14,122 bases of DNA from Rhodobacterales bacterium (GCA_009992615.1 JAACVA010000065.1:1-14122); one strand, 5' to 3'. Positions 6,106 to 13,956 are shown, numbered from the stretch's first letter. The notes: generated by a model from the letters alone, not told the origin. A program made the numbers and translations.

Positions 6106-6783
6106 ATGGCGCGTGTCATTCTTCCGTTGGTGTTTGGCCTGCTGGGCTGCGCGATTCTGGTTTCACTGGGGATCTGGCAAGTTCAGAGACTGGCGTGGAA
6201 ACAGGGTGTACTGGCGCAGATCGACGCGCGGATCACGGCGGCACCCGTGGCTTTGCCGATCCGGCCAGACCGTCAGCGCGATCAGTATCTGGCAGTGACC
6301 GCCCAAGGCCAGGTCGCGCCGGGGGTGGTGCGGATCCTGGTCAGCCAAAAGGGGGCGGGGGCGGGGTATCGGATCATTTCGCCGCTCAGGGTCGGGGCCC
6401 GCCGGGTGCTTCTGGATCGCGGCGTCATGCCGGTGGACCGTGACGTGACCGCCGCGCCCGCAGGCGACGTGCAGGTGGTGGGCAATTTGCTGTGGCCCGA
6501 TGAGATCGACGGTTTTACGCCTGCCCCCGATCTGGCCGCCAACATCTGGTTCGCCCGCGATCTGGTGGCGCTGTCGGGCGCGTTGGAGACCGAGCCGGTG
6601 ATGATCGTGATGCGCGCGCGCACTTTTGATGATTACCCGATCAGCCCCTTGCCGGTCGGCACCGAGGGCATTCCGAACGATCATCTGGGCTATGCGCTTA
6701 CATGGTTTTCGCTGGCCCTCGTGTGGGCAGGGATGACAGGGTTTTTCCTGTGGCGCATGAAGCGCCCAAGGACAGAAGGATAG
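6106..6783 (+). CDS. Surf1 family cytochrome oxidase assembly protein
   Basis: This 225-residue inner-membrane protein binds haem a and assists its insertion into subunit I. Seen: membrane helices at about 5-25 and 198-216 enclosing a periplasmic domain, the normal Surf1 plan; LGIWQVQRLAWK (21-32) after the first helix; GYRIISPL (87-94); the RGVMPVDR segment (105-112), equivalent to RGWVP in relatives; and NDHLGYALTWF (191-201) with H193, the conserved histidine tied to haem binding in Paracoccus Surf1. The ribosome-binding site is poor (GAAAG about 7 bases upstream), because the terminator occupies the space just before it. It is followed within 5 bases by thrC. Confidence 0.94.
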   Translation: MARVILPLVFGLLGCAILVSLGIWQVQRLAWKQGVLAQIDARITAAPVALPIRPDRQRDQYLAVTAQGQVAPGVVRILVSQKGAGAGYRIISPLRVGARRVLLDRGVMPVDRDVTAAPAGDVQVVGNLLWPDEIDGFTPAPDLAANIWFARDLVALSGALETEPVMIVMRARTFDDYPISPLPVGTEGIPNDHLGYALTWFSLALVWAGMTGFFLWRMKRPRTEG

Positions 6784-6788
6784 GTCGG

Positions 6789-8171
6789 TTGAAATATGTC
6801 TCGACACGCGGGCAGGCGCCTGAACTGGGGTTCGAAGGGGCAATGCTGGCGGGGCTGGCGCGCGATGGCGGGTTGTATGTGCCCGCCGTGGTGCCGCAAA
6901 TGTCGCAGGCCGACATCGCTGCCCTGGCCGGGCTTTCCTATGAACAGGCTGCGTTTCGTGTGATGCGCCCCTTTGTCGATCTGCCCGACGATGTGTTCGA
7001 GGGGCTTATCGCCAAGGCCTATGCCGGGTTCGGCCACTCCGCGCGCGCGCCTCTCGTGCAGCTGGACAGCGGGCATTTTCTGCTGGAACTGTTCCATGGC
7101 CCCACATTGGCCTTCAAGGATTTTGCGATGCAGCTGATCGGCCAGCTGTTTCAGGAAGCGATGGCGCGCAAGGGCGAGCGGATCACCATCGTCGGCGCCA
7201 CGTCGGGTGACACCGGCAGCGCCGCGATCGAGGCGTTTCGCGGGTTGGATGCTGTCGATGTGTTCATCCTGTTCCCCCATGGCCGCGTGTCTGAGGTGCA
7301 GCGCCGTCAGATGACCACGCCGACCGAAGCGAATGTGCACGCCTTGGCGATGGATGGCGATTTTGACGACTGTCAGGCGGCGGTGAAGGCGATGTTCAAC
7401 GATTTCGCCTTTCGCGATGCGGTTGGCCTGACCGCGATCAACAGCATCAACTGGGCGCGGGTGCTGGCGCAGGTGGTCTATTTCTTCACCGCCGCCGTGG
7501 CCTTGGGCGCGCCCCATCGCAGCGTCAGTTTTACCGTGCCCACGGGAAATTTCGGCGACATCTTTGCCGGCTATATTGCCAGGTCCATGGGCCTGCCGAT
7601 TGAACGGCTGGTGGTGGCCACCAACCGCAACGACATCCTGCACCGCACCTTGGCCACGGGTGAGCACCGCAAGGAGGGTGTGTCACCGACGATCAGCCCG
7701 TCGATGGACATCCAGGTATCTTCAAACTTTGAGCGCGCGCTGTTCGATGCCTATGGTCGTGATGGGGGGGCCGTGCGGCAGTTGATGGCCGAACTGGGGC
7801 AGGGGGGGTTCACCGTGTCGCAAGGCGCCTTGCAGGCGTTGCGCGAAACCTTTGCATCGGGCCGCGCGTCCGAAGAGGAAACCAGCGCCACGATCCGCGC
7901 CATTCAGGCCGCCACCGGCGAGGTGCTGTGCCCGCATTCCGCCGTCGGGGTGAAGGTGGCGCGCGAACACATGCACCGCCCCACGCCGATGATCACCCTC
8001 GCCACGGCCCATCCTGCGAAATTTCCCGATGCGGTCGAGGCGGCAACGGGGCAACGTCCGCCCCTTCCCATCCGTATGGCCGATCTTTATGACAGGCCCG
8101 AACGTATGACCCGCGTCGCCAACGACCTGGGCCAGATCCAAACCCTCATGCGCGAGCGTACCCGCCAGTGA
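6789..8171 (+). CDS. thrC: Threonine synthase
   Basis: This 460-residue PLP enzyme converts O-phospho-L-homoserine to L-threonine in the cytoplasm. Seen: an N-terminal KYVSTRG, typical of this subgroup; GLARDGGLYVP (22-32); the PLP lysine K110 in HGPTLAFKDFAMQ; the phosphate-binding GATSGDTGSAA (136-146); and FTVPTGNFGDIFAGYIA. The start is read as TTG at 6789: no in-frame ATG fits, AGAAGGA lies 8 bases upstream, and the residue before KYVSTRG is the methionine position in relatives. An in-frame ATG at 6702 would overlap surf1 heavily and add unrelated sequence. The gene is 5 bases after surf1 and overlaps the peptidase gene by 4 bases (GTGA), so it is co-transcribed with both although its pathway is unrelated to the oxidase. 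Confidence 0.95.
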   Translation: MKYVSTRGQAPELGFEGAMLAGLARDGGLYVPAVVPQMSQADIAALAGLSYEQAAFRVMRPFVDLPDDVFEGLIAKAYAGFGHSARAPLVQLDSGHFLLELFHGPTLAFKDFAMQLIGQLFQEAMARKGERITIVGATSGDTGSAAIEAFRGLDAVDVFILFPHGRVSEVQRRQMTTPTEANVHALAMDGDFDDCQAAVKAMFNDFAFRDAVGLTAINSINWARVLAQVVYFFTAAVALGAPHRSVSFTVPTGNFGDIFAGYIARSMGLPIERLVVATNRNDILHRTLATGEHRKEGVSPTISPSMDIQVSSNFERALFDAYGRDGGAVRQLMAELGQGGFTVSQGALQALRETFASGRASEEETSATIRAIQAATGEVLCPHSAVGVKVAREHMHRPTPMITLATAHPAKFPDAVEAATGQRPPLPIRMADLYDRPERMTRVANDLGQIQTLMRERTRQ

Positions 8172-9430
8172 CTGTCCAGATCCACACTCTTTCCAACGGT
8201 TTGCGCATCGTGACCGAAAACATGCCGGGCCTCAAATCGGCCAGTGTCGGCATCTGGGTCACCGCCGGTGGCCGCCATGAGAGGGCCGAGCAGAATGGCA
8301 TCGCGCATTTTCTGGAACACATGGCGTTCAAGGGCACGGCACGGCGCAGCGCCTTGCAGATCGCCGAGGCGATCGAGGATGTGGGCGGATATATCAACGC
8401 CTATACCAGCCGCGAAATGACGGCCTATTATGCCCGCGTGCTTGAGGCGGATGTGCCTTTGGCCCTCGATGTGATCGCCGACATCGTGCTGAACCCTGCC
8501 TTCGATCCGCAAGAGATCGAGGTTGAGCGGGGGGTGATTCTTCAGGAAATCGGTCAGGCTCTGGATACACCCGACGACATCGTATTCGACTGGCTGCAAG
8601 AGGTGGCCTATGCCGATCAGCCGATCGGCCGCTCGATCCTCGGCCCGGCAGAGCGGGTCAGCGCGTTTTCCAAGGCCGATCTGGCCGGGTTCGTCAACGA
8701 ACGCTATGCGCCGGGTGAGATGATCGTCGCCGCCGCCGGGGCCGTCGATCACGATGCCATCGTGCGCGCGGCGGAAAAGCTGTTTGGCGATCTGACACCG
8801 CGGCTGTCGCAACCCATCATGCCTGCCGTGTTCACCGGCGGTGAGCGGCGCGAAACCCGCGCGTTGGAGCAGGTGCATTTCGCGTTGGCCTTCGAATCGC
8901 CCGGCTATCGTGATCCGGCGTTCTATACCGCGCAGGTCTATGCCAGCGCTCTGGGCGGCGGTATGTCGTCGCGGCTGTTCCAGGAAGTGCGCGAAAAACG
9001 CGGGTTGTGCTATTCGATCTTTGCCCAGGCCGGCGCCTATGCCGACACAGGCACGATCACCGTCTATGCCGGCACCAGCGCCGAACAGATCGGTGGTTTG
9101 GCTGAGTTGACGATTGACGAAATGACCCGCGCCGCAACCGACATGGCACCCGAGGAAGTGGCCCGCGCCCGCGCCCAGATGAAGGCCGGGCTGTTGATGG
9201 GTCTGGAAAGCCCCTCAAGCCGGGCGGAACGGCTGGCGCGGCTGCTGGCGATCTGGAACCGCGTGCCCAACCTCGACGAAACCGTCGCCAAGATCGACGG
9301 CGTGACAACGGGCGACGTGCGTGATTTCGCCGCCGCGCTTGCGTCGGGTGGAAAATCGGCAATGGCCCTATACGGTCCGGTTGACGGCGCGCCGGGGTTG
9401 GGGGCCCTCGCTGCGCGGCTTGCTGCCTGA
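8168..9430 (+). CDS. M16B family zinc peptidase (mitochondrial processing peptidase-like)
   Basis: This 420-residue protein has the inverted zinc motif H47-FL-E50-H51 and a third ligand E127 in VILQEIGQ, 75 residues after H51, as in the beta subunit of mitochondrial processing peptidase. The N-terminal catalytic half (about 10-160) is followed by the second M16 domain with the substrate-binding FQEVREKRGLCYSI. It is probably an active cytoplasmic oligopeptidase; the physiological substrate is unknown. It starts with a GTG inside the thrC stop (GTGA), a sign of coupling, and its own stop overlaps the next start (TGATG). The thrC-M16 arrangement is, from memory, usual in Rhodobacterales. It has all residues needed for catalysis, unlike inactive alpha-type partners. 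Confidence 0.93.
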   Translation: MTVQIHTLSNGLRIVTENMPGLKSASVGIWVTAGGRHERAEQNGIAHFLEHMAFKGTARRSALQIAEAIEDVGGYINAYTSREMTAYYARVLEADVPLALDVIADIVLNPAFDPQEIEVERGVILQEIGQALDTPDDIVFDWLQEVAYADQPIGRSILGPAERVSAFSKADLAGFVNERYAPGEMIVAAAGAVDHDAIVRAAEKLFGDLTPRLSQPIMPAVFTGGERRETRALEQVHFALAFESPGYRDPAFYTAQVYASALGGGMSSRLFQEVREKRGLCYSIFAQAGAYADTGTITVYAGTSAEQIGGLAELTIDEMTRAATDMAPEEVARARAQMKAGLLMGLESPSSRAERLARLLAIWNRVPNLDETVAKIDGVTTGDVRDFAAALASGGKSAMALYGPVDGAPGLGALAARLAA

Positions 9431-10014
9431 TGTTCCTGTCGCGACGCCGGGTCAGGATCGACACCGAACGGTTGACCCTGCGCGCCCCGCAACACGGTGA
9501 TTTCCGCCCCTGGGCCTCGTTGCGTCAGGCCAGCGTCGATTTCCTGACACCCTGGGAGCCCACCTGGTCGGTCGGTCACCTGTCGCGCAAGAGCTTCACT
9601 AACCGTGTCTATTGGGCGCAACGCTCGATCCACAATGACACGGCGCTGCCGCTGTTCCTGATCCGGCGGTCAGACGACACGCTGTTGGGGGCAATCACGC
9701 TGGACAATATCCGCCGTGGCCCGGCCCAGGCGGGCACGCTGGGCTATTGGATCGGTGCCGCCCACGCGCGCCAGGGCTTCATGGCTGAGGCGATCGCCGG
9801 CATCGTGCATCATGCGTTCCACGTGATGGAGCTGAGCCGGATCGAAGCCGCCTGCCTTGAGGAAAACGCCGCCTCGCGCGGGGTGCTGGAGCGCAGCGGG
9901 TTCAAATATGAAGGCGTGGCGCAAAGCTATCTGCAAATTGCCGGGCGCTGGCGCAATCATGTGCTCTACGCGAACCTGCGGGGTGACCGCCGCGGGCGCA
10001 CCACCGCTGGCTGA
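9430..10014 (+). CDS. GNAT family N-acetyltransferase, RimJ/RimL-like
   Basis: This 194-residue protein would transfer acetyl from acetyl-CoA to an amine, possibly a protein N-terminus. Seen: TERLTLRAP near the N-terminus, typical of the RimJ/RimL group; the acetyl-CoA pyrophosphate loop region YWIGAAHARQGFMAEA (106-121), in which HARQGFMAEA matches the usual Q/RxxGxG/A pattern; ENAASRGVLERSGF (145-158); then KYEGV and a final strand. The substrate cannot be told from sequence; ribosomal protein acetylation is only the family precedent. It overlaps the peptidase stop by one base and is the last gene before an intrinsic terminator. The N-terminus (FLSRRRVRI) is unusually basic. Confidence 0.9.
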   Translation: MFLSRRRVRIDTERLTLRAPQHGDFRPWASLRQASVDFLTPWEPTWSVGHLSRKSFTNRVYWAQRSIHNDTALPLFLIRRSDDTLLGAITLDNIRRGPAQAGTLGYWIGAAHARQGFMAEAIAGIVHHAFHVMELSRIEAACLEENAASRGVLERSGFKYEGVAQSYLQIAGRWRNHVLYANLRGDRRGRTTAG

Positions 10015-10021
10015 CCGCACT

Positions 10022-10059
10022 GCCGCTTCTTAGACCCGCGCAAACGTGAGCGGCTTTTT
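10022..10059 (+). terminator. Intrinsic terminator after the GNAT gene
   Basis: GCCGCT (10022-10027) pairs with AGCGGC (10049-10054), and TTTTT follows directly (10055-10059). The 21-base loop can hold an inner CGCG/CGTG stem. It begins 8 bases after the acetyltransferase stop and would close the surf1-thrC-M16-GNAT transcript. Confidence 0.65.
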
Positions 10060-10094
10060 GGCAGAGTTCCGGGTGATTTGCCGCCACGTCATGC

Positions 10095-10100
10095 TAGTAT
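10095..10100 (+). promoter_or_regulatory. Possible -10 element for the MBL-fold gene
   Basis: TAGTAT lies 26 bases before the start codon, in the 67-base gap between the terminator and the gene, where a promoter is expected. No convincing -35 hexamer sits at the right distance; TTGCCG at 10078 is too close. Confidence 0.25.
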
Positions 10101-10126
10101 CACGGCATCCAGATCAAGGAGCCGTC

Positions 10127-10951
10127 ATGCGTCTTCCCCTCATACTTGCCGCCGCCTTGCTGCTGCCTTTCGCCGCCATCGGCCAGGATCGTCGGCCCAG
10201 TCATTGTATCGCCATCGCCGATGCCGCGCCGGGCCTCGAATATCTGCACAGGGCGTCCTGGACCGATCCGGTGGCGCAATACGAGGTGCGAATCAGCTAT
10301 ATCGACCACTCGATGTTTCTGATCCAGACCCAAGGTGGGCTGTCGGCCGTGACCGATTACAACGGCAGCCTCGGCGCAACCGATCATGTGCCGGATGTGG
10401 CCACGATGAACCACGCCCATTCCAGCCACTGGACAGCGATGCCCGACGCGCGCATCCCGCATCTGCTGAAAGGCTGGGGCGATGGCCGTGTGCCGCAGGA
10501 TCACCATGTGGATCTGGGTGAAATGCTGGTGCGCAACGTGCCCACCGACATCCGCAACCGTTGGGACGGGGGTGTCGAGAAATACGGCAACTCGATCTTC
10601 GTGTTCGAGGTTGAGGGGCTGTGCATCGGCCACCTCGGCCACCTGCACCACGAACCCGACGACATGCAATATGCGGCACTGGGGCGGCTCGATGTGGTGA
10701 TGGCGGCGGTGGATGGCGGCATGACGATGGATCTGCCGAGGATGATCCGCACGCTGAAACGGCTGAAATCCTCGGTGGTGATCCCGATGCACTGGTTCGG
10801 CCCTGCCAATCTGGATCGCTTTCTTGCTGGCATGGCCGATGATTTCGTCATCGAGAACACCGGTGCAACCAGTACACTGATCGGGCTGCGCACCCTGCCC
10901 GACCGGCCCACCGTGCGGGTGCTTCGCCCGCGGGCCTTGAGCGATCCCTAG
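10127..10951 (+). CDS. Secreted MBL-fold metallo-hydrolase (UlaG/lactamase_B_3-like)
   Basis: This 274-residue protein has a signal peptide (1-19, cleavage likely after AAIG), so it is exported. Seen: a UlaG-like core with ISYIDHSMFLIQTQGG; the metal loop N-H96-A-H98-SS-H101 (HxHxxH); a second histidine cluster GHLGHLHH (168-174); D196 in MAAVDGG; and H222 in IPMHW, equivalent to the late histidine of UlaG-type enzymes. The usual HxHxDH aspartate is serine here (S100), so metal binding or chemistry may differ from canonical members. The start at 10127 has AAGGAG 5-6 bases upstream; a longer in-frame reading from 10046 would lose the signal peptide and this site. It is probably co-transcribed with the FAD enzyme 35 bases downstream. 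The substrate is unknown. Confidence 0.85.
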   Translation: MRLPLILAAALLLPFAAIGQDRRPSHCIAIADAAPGLEYLHRASWTDPVAQYEVRISYIDHSMFLIQTQGGLSAVTDYNGSLGATDHVPDVATMNHAHSSHWTAMPDARIPHLLKGWGDGRVPQDHHVDLGEMLVRNVPTDIRNRWDGGVEKYGNSIFVFEVEGLCIGHLGHLHHEPDDMQYAALGRLDVVMAAVDGGMTMDLPRMIRTLKRLKSSVVIPMHWFGPANLDRFLAGMADDFVIENTGATSTLIGLRTLPDRPTVRVLRPRALSDP

Positions 10952-10986
10952 TTGCACGCGCCCGCCGGTTGCGCTTTGGTGCGGTC

Positions 10987-12417
10987 ATGCTCACACCGAT
11001 GACACCCGCCCGTGCGACCGAACTTTCCAACCTGCTGCCCGCCGGCGCGGTGCGTGCCCCCACGGCGGGCGATCTTGAGGAACCGCGTGGCAAATGGCAT
11101 GGCCAGGCCGGCTGTGTCGCCTTGCCCGGTTCGGTCGCGCAGGTGGCCGAAGTGGTGCGCTTTGCCGCCCGTCACCGCATCGCCGTGGTGCCGTGGAGCG
11201 GCGGGACCGGCCTTGTCGGCGGTCAGGTGATGCCCGATGGCCCGGCGCCGATCCTGCTGTCGTTGCAGAAGATGAACAGGGTGCGCGCGGTGTACCCCGA
11301 GGAAAACGTGCTGGTGGCCGAGGCGGGGTCGATCCTTGCCGATGTTCAGGCGGCGGCTGCCAACGCGGGGCTGCTGTTTCCGCTGTCCCTTGCATCCGAA
11401 GGCAGTTGCCGGATCGGGGGCAACCTGTCGGCCAATGCCGGTGGCGTCAACGTGCTGCGCTATGGCAATGCGCGCGAGCTGTGCCTGGGGGTCGAGGCGG
11501 TGCTGCCCGACGGATCGGTGTATCATGGCGCGCGGCGGCTGAGGAAGGACAACACCGGCTATGACCTGCGGCACCTGCTGATCGGCGCCGAGGGGACGCT
11601 GGGGGTAATCACGGCGGCCAGCCTGCGCCTGTCGCCCCGCCCGGCGCACCAAGGTGCGGCGCTGATGGTGGTTTCGGGTCCGGCGGCGGCGCTTTCACTG
11701 CTGGCAGTGGCCCAGGACATCAGCGGCGGCACTGTTTCGGCATTCGAGCTGATCAACGGCATGGGGCTGCGCTTTCTGGCCGAGGCGGGGCTGCCGCCCC
11801 GTGCGCCCTTTGCCGAGCCGCCAGAATGGATGGTATTGGTTGATCTCGGCACATCCGCCGCGCAGAACCCCGCAACAGTGCTGGAGCAGATATTCGCGGC
11901 GGGTGCGGAAAAAAACCTTGTCAGCGATGGTGTGATCGCCAGCAATCTGGCGCAGCGGGCCGCCTTCTGGGCGATCCGCGAAACCATCCCCGAGGCGAAC
12001 AAGCGGATCGGCGCCGTCATGTCGAATGACATCTCGCTGCCGCTGTCCTGCGTGCCCGCCTTTGTCGAGCAGGCGGGCCGGGCCATCGCAAGGATCGGCG
12101 ACTTCCGGATCAATGCTTTCGGTCATCTGGGCGACGGCAACCTGCACTTCAACATCTTCCCACCGCAAGGCGGCCAGGTTGCCGATCACGCCAACCAGGT
12201 GCCCGCCCTGCGCGAGGTGGTAAACGATCTGGTGGCAGAGATGAACGGTTCGTTCAGCGCCGAACACGGGGTCGGGCGGTTCAAGGTGGCGGATCTGGAA
12301 CGCTACGGTGACCCGGCGAAACTGGCCGCGATGCGCGCAATCAAGGCGGCGCTTGACCCTCTGGGGATCATGAATCCCGGCGCTGTGTTGCGGGCCGGAA
12401 TCGCCCTGGACGGTTAG
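10987..12417 (+). CDS. FAD-binding 2-hydroxyacid dehydrogenase (GlcD / D-lactate / D-2-hydroxyglutarate type)
   Basis: This 476-residue protein belongs to the vanillyl-alcohol oxidase flavoprotein family: an FAD_binding_4 domain (about 35-215) and a FAD-oxidase_C domain (about 220-470). Seen: the pyrophosphate loop PWSGGTGLVGG (69-79); GGNLSANAGGVNVLRYG (144-160); RKDNTGYDLRHLLIGAEGTLG (from 186); the metal and substrate histidines in FGHLGDGNLHFNI (378-390); and SAEHGVG (424-430). It likely oxidises a D-2-hydroxyacid and passes electrons to a carrier. D-lactate, D-2-hydroxyglutarate and glycolate members cannot be separated by eye, but no glcE/glcF follow, so a glycolate oxidase complex is less likely. 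The start is uncertain: TTG 10969, ATG 10987 (chosen) or ATG 10999, none with a strong ribosome-binding site. Confidence 0.9.
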   Translation: MLTPMTPARATELSNLLPAGAVRAPTAGDLEEPRGKWHGQAGCVALPGSVAQVAEVVRFAARHRIAVVPWSGGTGLVGGQVMPDGPAPILLSLQKMNRVRAVYPEENVLVAEAGSILADVQAAAANAGLLFPLSLASEGSCRIGGNLSANAGGVNVLRYGNARELCLGVEAVLPDGSVYHGARRLRKDNTGYDLRHLLIGAEGTLGVITAASLRLSPRPAHQGAALMVVSGPAAALSLLAVAQDISGGTVSAFELINGMGLRFLAEAGLPPRAPFAEPPEWMVLVDLGTSAAQNPATVLEQIFAAGAEKNLVSDGVIASNLAQRAAFWAIRETIPEANKRIGAVMSNDISLPLSCVPAFVEQAGRAIARIGDFRINAFGHLGDGNLHFNIFPPQGGQVADHANQVPALREVVNDLVAEMNGSFSAEHGVGRFKVADLERYGDPAKLAAMRAIKAALDPLGIMNPGAVLRAGIALDG

Positions 12418-12428
12418 AAAACTGATTG

Positions 12429-12450
12429 TGTTTCTTCTTTGTAAAAATAC
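12429..12450 (-). repeat. GTATTT...AAGAAGAA intergenic motif after apt
   Basis: On the minus strand GTATTTTTAC-AAAGAAGAAACA follows the apt stop by about 20 bases, in the gap between convergent apt and the FAD enzyme. It resembles a second copy at 13058-13079 and, from memory, a short motif common beside gene ends in Rhodobacterales. No terminator hairpin is evident in the gap. Confidence 0.35.
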
Positions 12451-12469
12451 TCATGACCGGCCCTCAGCC

Positions 12470-13003
12470 CTAGGCCCCGTCGAAAGCGCAGAGCGCGTGC
12501 ACGTCCATTCCCATGTCTTCCAGCACCTTGCGTCCACCAAGATCAGGCAGATCGACGATGAAGGCGCAGCCGGTGATCCGGGCACCCAGCCTTTCGATCA
12601 GGGCAATGCCTGCCGCCGCCGTTCCGCCTGTGGCCAAAAGATCATCCACCAGCAGCACCTTGGCACCGGGTTTGAGCGCGTCATCGTGGATTTCGACGAT
12701 GGCCTCGCCATATTCCAGCTTGTACTCCTGACTGATCGTTGTTCCGGGCAGCTGGCCTTTCTTGCGGATCGGCACGAATCCAGTGCCCAATTGATGCGCA
12801 ATGGCACCGCCCAGGATGAATCCCCGCGCCTCAAGCCCGACCACCATGTCGATGTCCTGTCCTGCGTAGGGGTGCAACATCTGGTCAACGCACATGCGAA
12901 AGCCGCGCGGATCGGCAAACAGGGTCGTCACGTCGCGGAACAGGATTCCGTCGTGCGGAAAATCGACGATGGTGCGGATATAGTCTCGGACGGTCTTGGC
13001 CAT
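12470..13003 (-). CDS. apt: Adenine phosphoribosyltransferase
   Basis: This 177-residue cytoplasmic enzyme makes AMP from adenine and PRPP. Seen: RDYIRTIVDFPHDGILFRDV (6-25), the typical Apt N-terminus, with FPHDGILFRD in place of the FPKPGI form; GLEARGFILGGAIA (56-69); RKKGQLPG (80-87), the flexible-loop region; and the PRPP-binding motif VLLVDDLLATGGTA (116-129). The length is normal. It lies 80 bases after mtnP on the same strand; MtnP releases adenine, which Apt reuses, so they form a coherent salvage unit. The gap contains GC-rich hairpins that might reduce read-through. The upstream AAAAAGG gives a modest ribosome-binding site. Confidence 0.96.
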   Translation of the reverse strand: MAKTVRDYIRTIVDFPHDGILFRDVTTLFADPRGFRMCVDQMLHPYAGQDIDMVVGLEARGFILGGAIAHQLGTGFVPIRKKGQLPGTTISQEYKLEYGEAIVEIHDDALKPGAKVLLVDDLLATGGTAAAGIALIERLGARITGCAFIVDLPDLGGRKVLEDMGMDVHALCAFDGA

Positions 13004-13038
13004 GCTGGTGCCTTTTTCTGGCCGGGGAGGGGGGGTGT

Positions 13039-13059
13039 CCCCGCTTCGCTGCCCCGGGG
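13039..13059. repeat. GC-rich inverted repeat between mtnP and apt
   Basis: CCCCG (13039-13043) pairs with CGGGG (13055-13059) over an 11-base loop. In the minus transcript it follows the mtnP stop by about 25 bases. There is no adjacent T-run, so it is more likely an mRNA-stabilising or processing hairpin than a terminator. Confidence 0.4.
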
Positions 13060-13079
13060 TATTTGGAAAACCAAAGATG
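13058..13079 (+). repeat. GTATTT...CCAAAGATG intergenic motif between mtnP and apt
   Basis: GGTATTTGGAAAACCAAAGATG shares the GTATTT head and A-rich AAAGA tail with the copy at 12429-12450, in opposite orientation. It contains its own small hairpin TTTGG (13062-13066) / CCAAA (13071-13075). Confidence 0.35.
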
Positions 13080-13083
13080 CGGG

Positions 13084-13956
13084 TCAGCGCAGAACGCGGC
13101 CTGCTACTGCATCGAGTTTCGCGAGGAGCGCGCGATCGCGTTTTGCGGGTTCGGTCATCAGAGCGAAGTCGAGGGCCCGGTCGCAGCCATGCGGGCAGGG
13201 CGCGCGCGTGGTGCCCAGCAGCGCGGGCAGACGCGCGACAAGACCCCGGGCGTTGGCCGCGTTGCCGTGCAAGGTGGCGATGATGGCGGTGATGTCTACG
13301 GCGCCATGCTGGGGGTGCCAGCTGTCATAGTCGGTGATCATGGCGACACTGGCATAGCAAAGTTCAGCCTCGCGGGCGAGTTTTGCTTCGGGCATGTTGG
13401 TCATGCCGATCACGTCGCAGCCCCACTGGCGATAGAGTTTCGATTCAGCCAGCGAGGAAAATTGCGGCCCTTCCATGGCGAGATAGGTGCCGGTTTCATG
13501 CACCTTGACCCCCTGATCGCGGGCCGCCTGAAGGCAGGCCGCCCCGAGGCGCGGACAGGTGGGATGGGCGACGCTGACATGGGCGACACAGCCGGTGCCA
13601 AAAAAGGATTTTTCGCGCGCGAAGGTTCGGTCGACGAACTGATCGACGATCACGAAATCGCCTGGCGCCATGTCTTCGCGGAACGATCCGCAGGCCGAGA
13701 CCGAGATCACGTCAGTGACGCCGATCCGTTTCAGCGCGTCGATGTTGGCGCGGTAGGGCACAGTGCTGGGTGAATGGACGTGACCGCGGCCGTGGCGCGG
13801 CAGGAAGGCCATTTTTACTTCGTCGAGGGTGCCTGTCAGGATCTGATCCGAGGGCGCGCCCCACGGGCTGTTCACCGTGACCCAGGCCGCATCGGTCAGC
13901 CCGTCGATTTCATACAGGCCGGTTCCGCCAATCACGCCGATCATCGTTTTCGCCAT
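13084..13956 (-). CDS. mtnP: S-methyl-5'-thioadenosine phosphorylase
   Basis: This 290-residue cytoplasmic enzyme splits methylthioadenosine (a by-product of polyamine and homoserine-lactone synthesis) with phosphate into adenine and methylthioribose-1-phosphate. Seen: IGVIGGTGLYEI (6-17), the phosphate loop; LPRHGRGH (52-59), phosphate binding; AMEGPQFSS (160-168) and MTNMPEAKLAREAELCYA (185-202), purine and ribose contacts; and TDYDSWH (208-214), whose aspartates favour 6-aminopurines and point to MTA phosphorylase rather than a 6-oxopurine nucleoside phosphorylase. AGGAG lies about 7 bases before the ATG. It is followed by apt and preceded at 26 bases by another minus-strand gene, probably one transcript. 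Its C-terminus (CPHGCDRALDFAL...) is typical of alphaproteobacterial members. Confidence 0.95.
   Translation of the reverse strand: MAKTMIGVIGGTGLYEIDGLTDAAWVTVNSPWGAPSDQILTGTLDEVKMAFLPRHGRGHVHSPSTVPYRANIDALKRIGVTDVISVSACGSFREDMAPGDFVIVDQFVDRTFAREKSFFGTGCVAHVSVAHPTCPRLGAACLQAARDQGVKVHETGTYLAMEGPQFSSLAESKLYRQWGCDVIGMTNMPEAKLAREAELCYASVAMITDYDSWHPQHGAVDITAIIATLHGNAANARGLVARLPALLGTTRAPCPHGCDRALDFALMTEPAKRDRALLAKLDAVAGRVLR

Noticed and set aside
6690..7667. Minus-strand open frame opposite thrC (325 codons)
   Set aside because: It is a shadow of thrC, H/R/Q/G-rich and without family features.
12428..13330. Plus-strand open frame opposite apt and the mtnP end (300 codons)
   Set aside because: It runs antisense to two certain genes and through the GC-rich gap between them; no motif.
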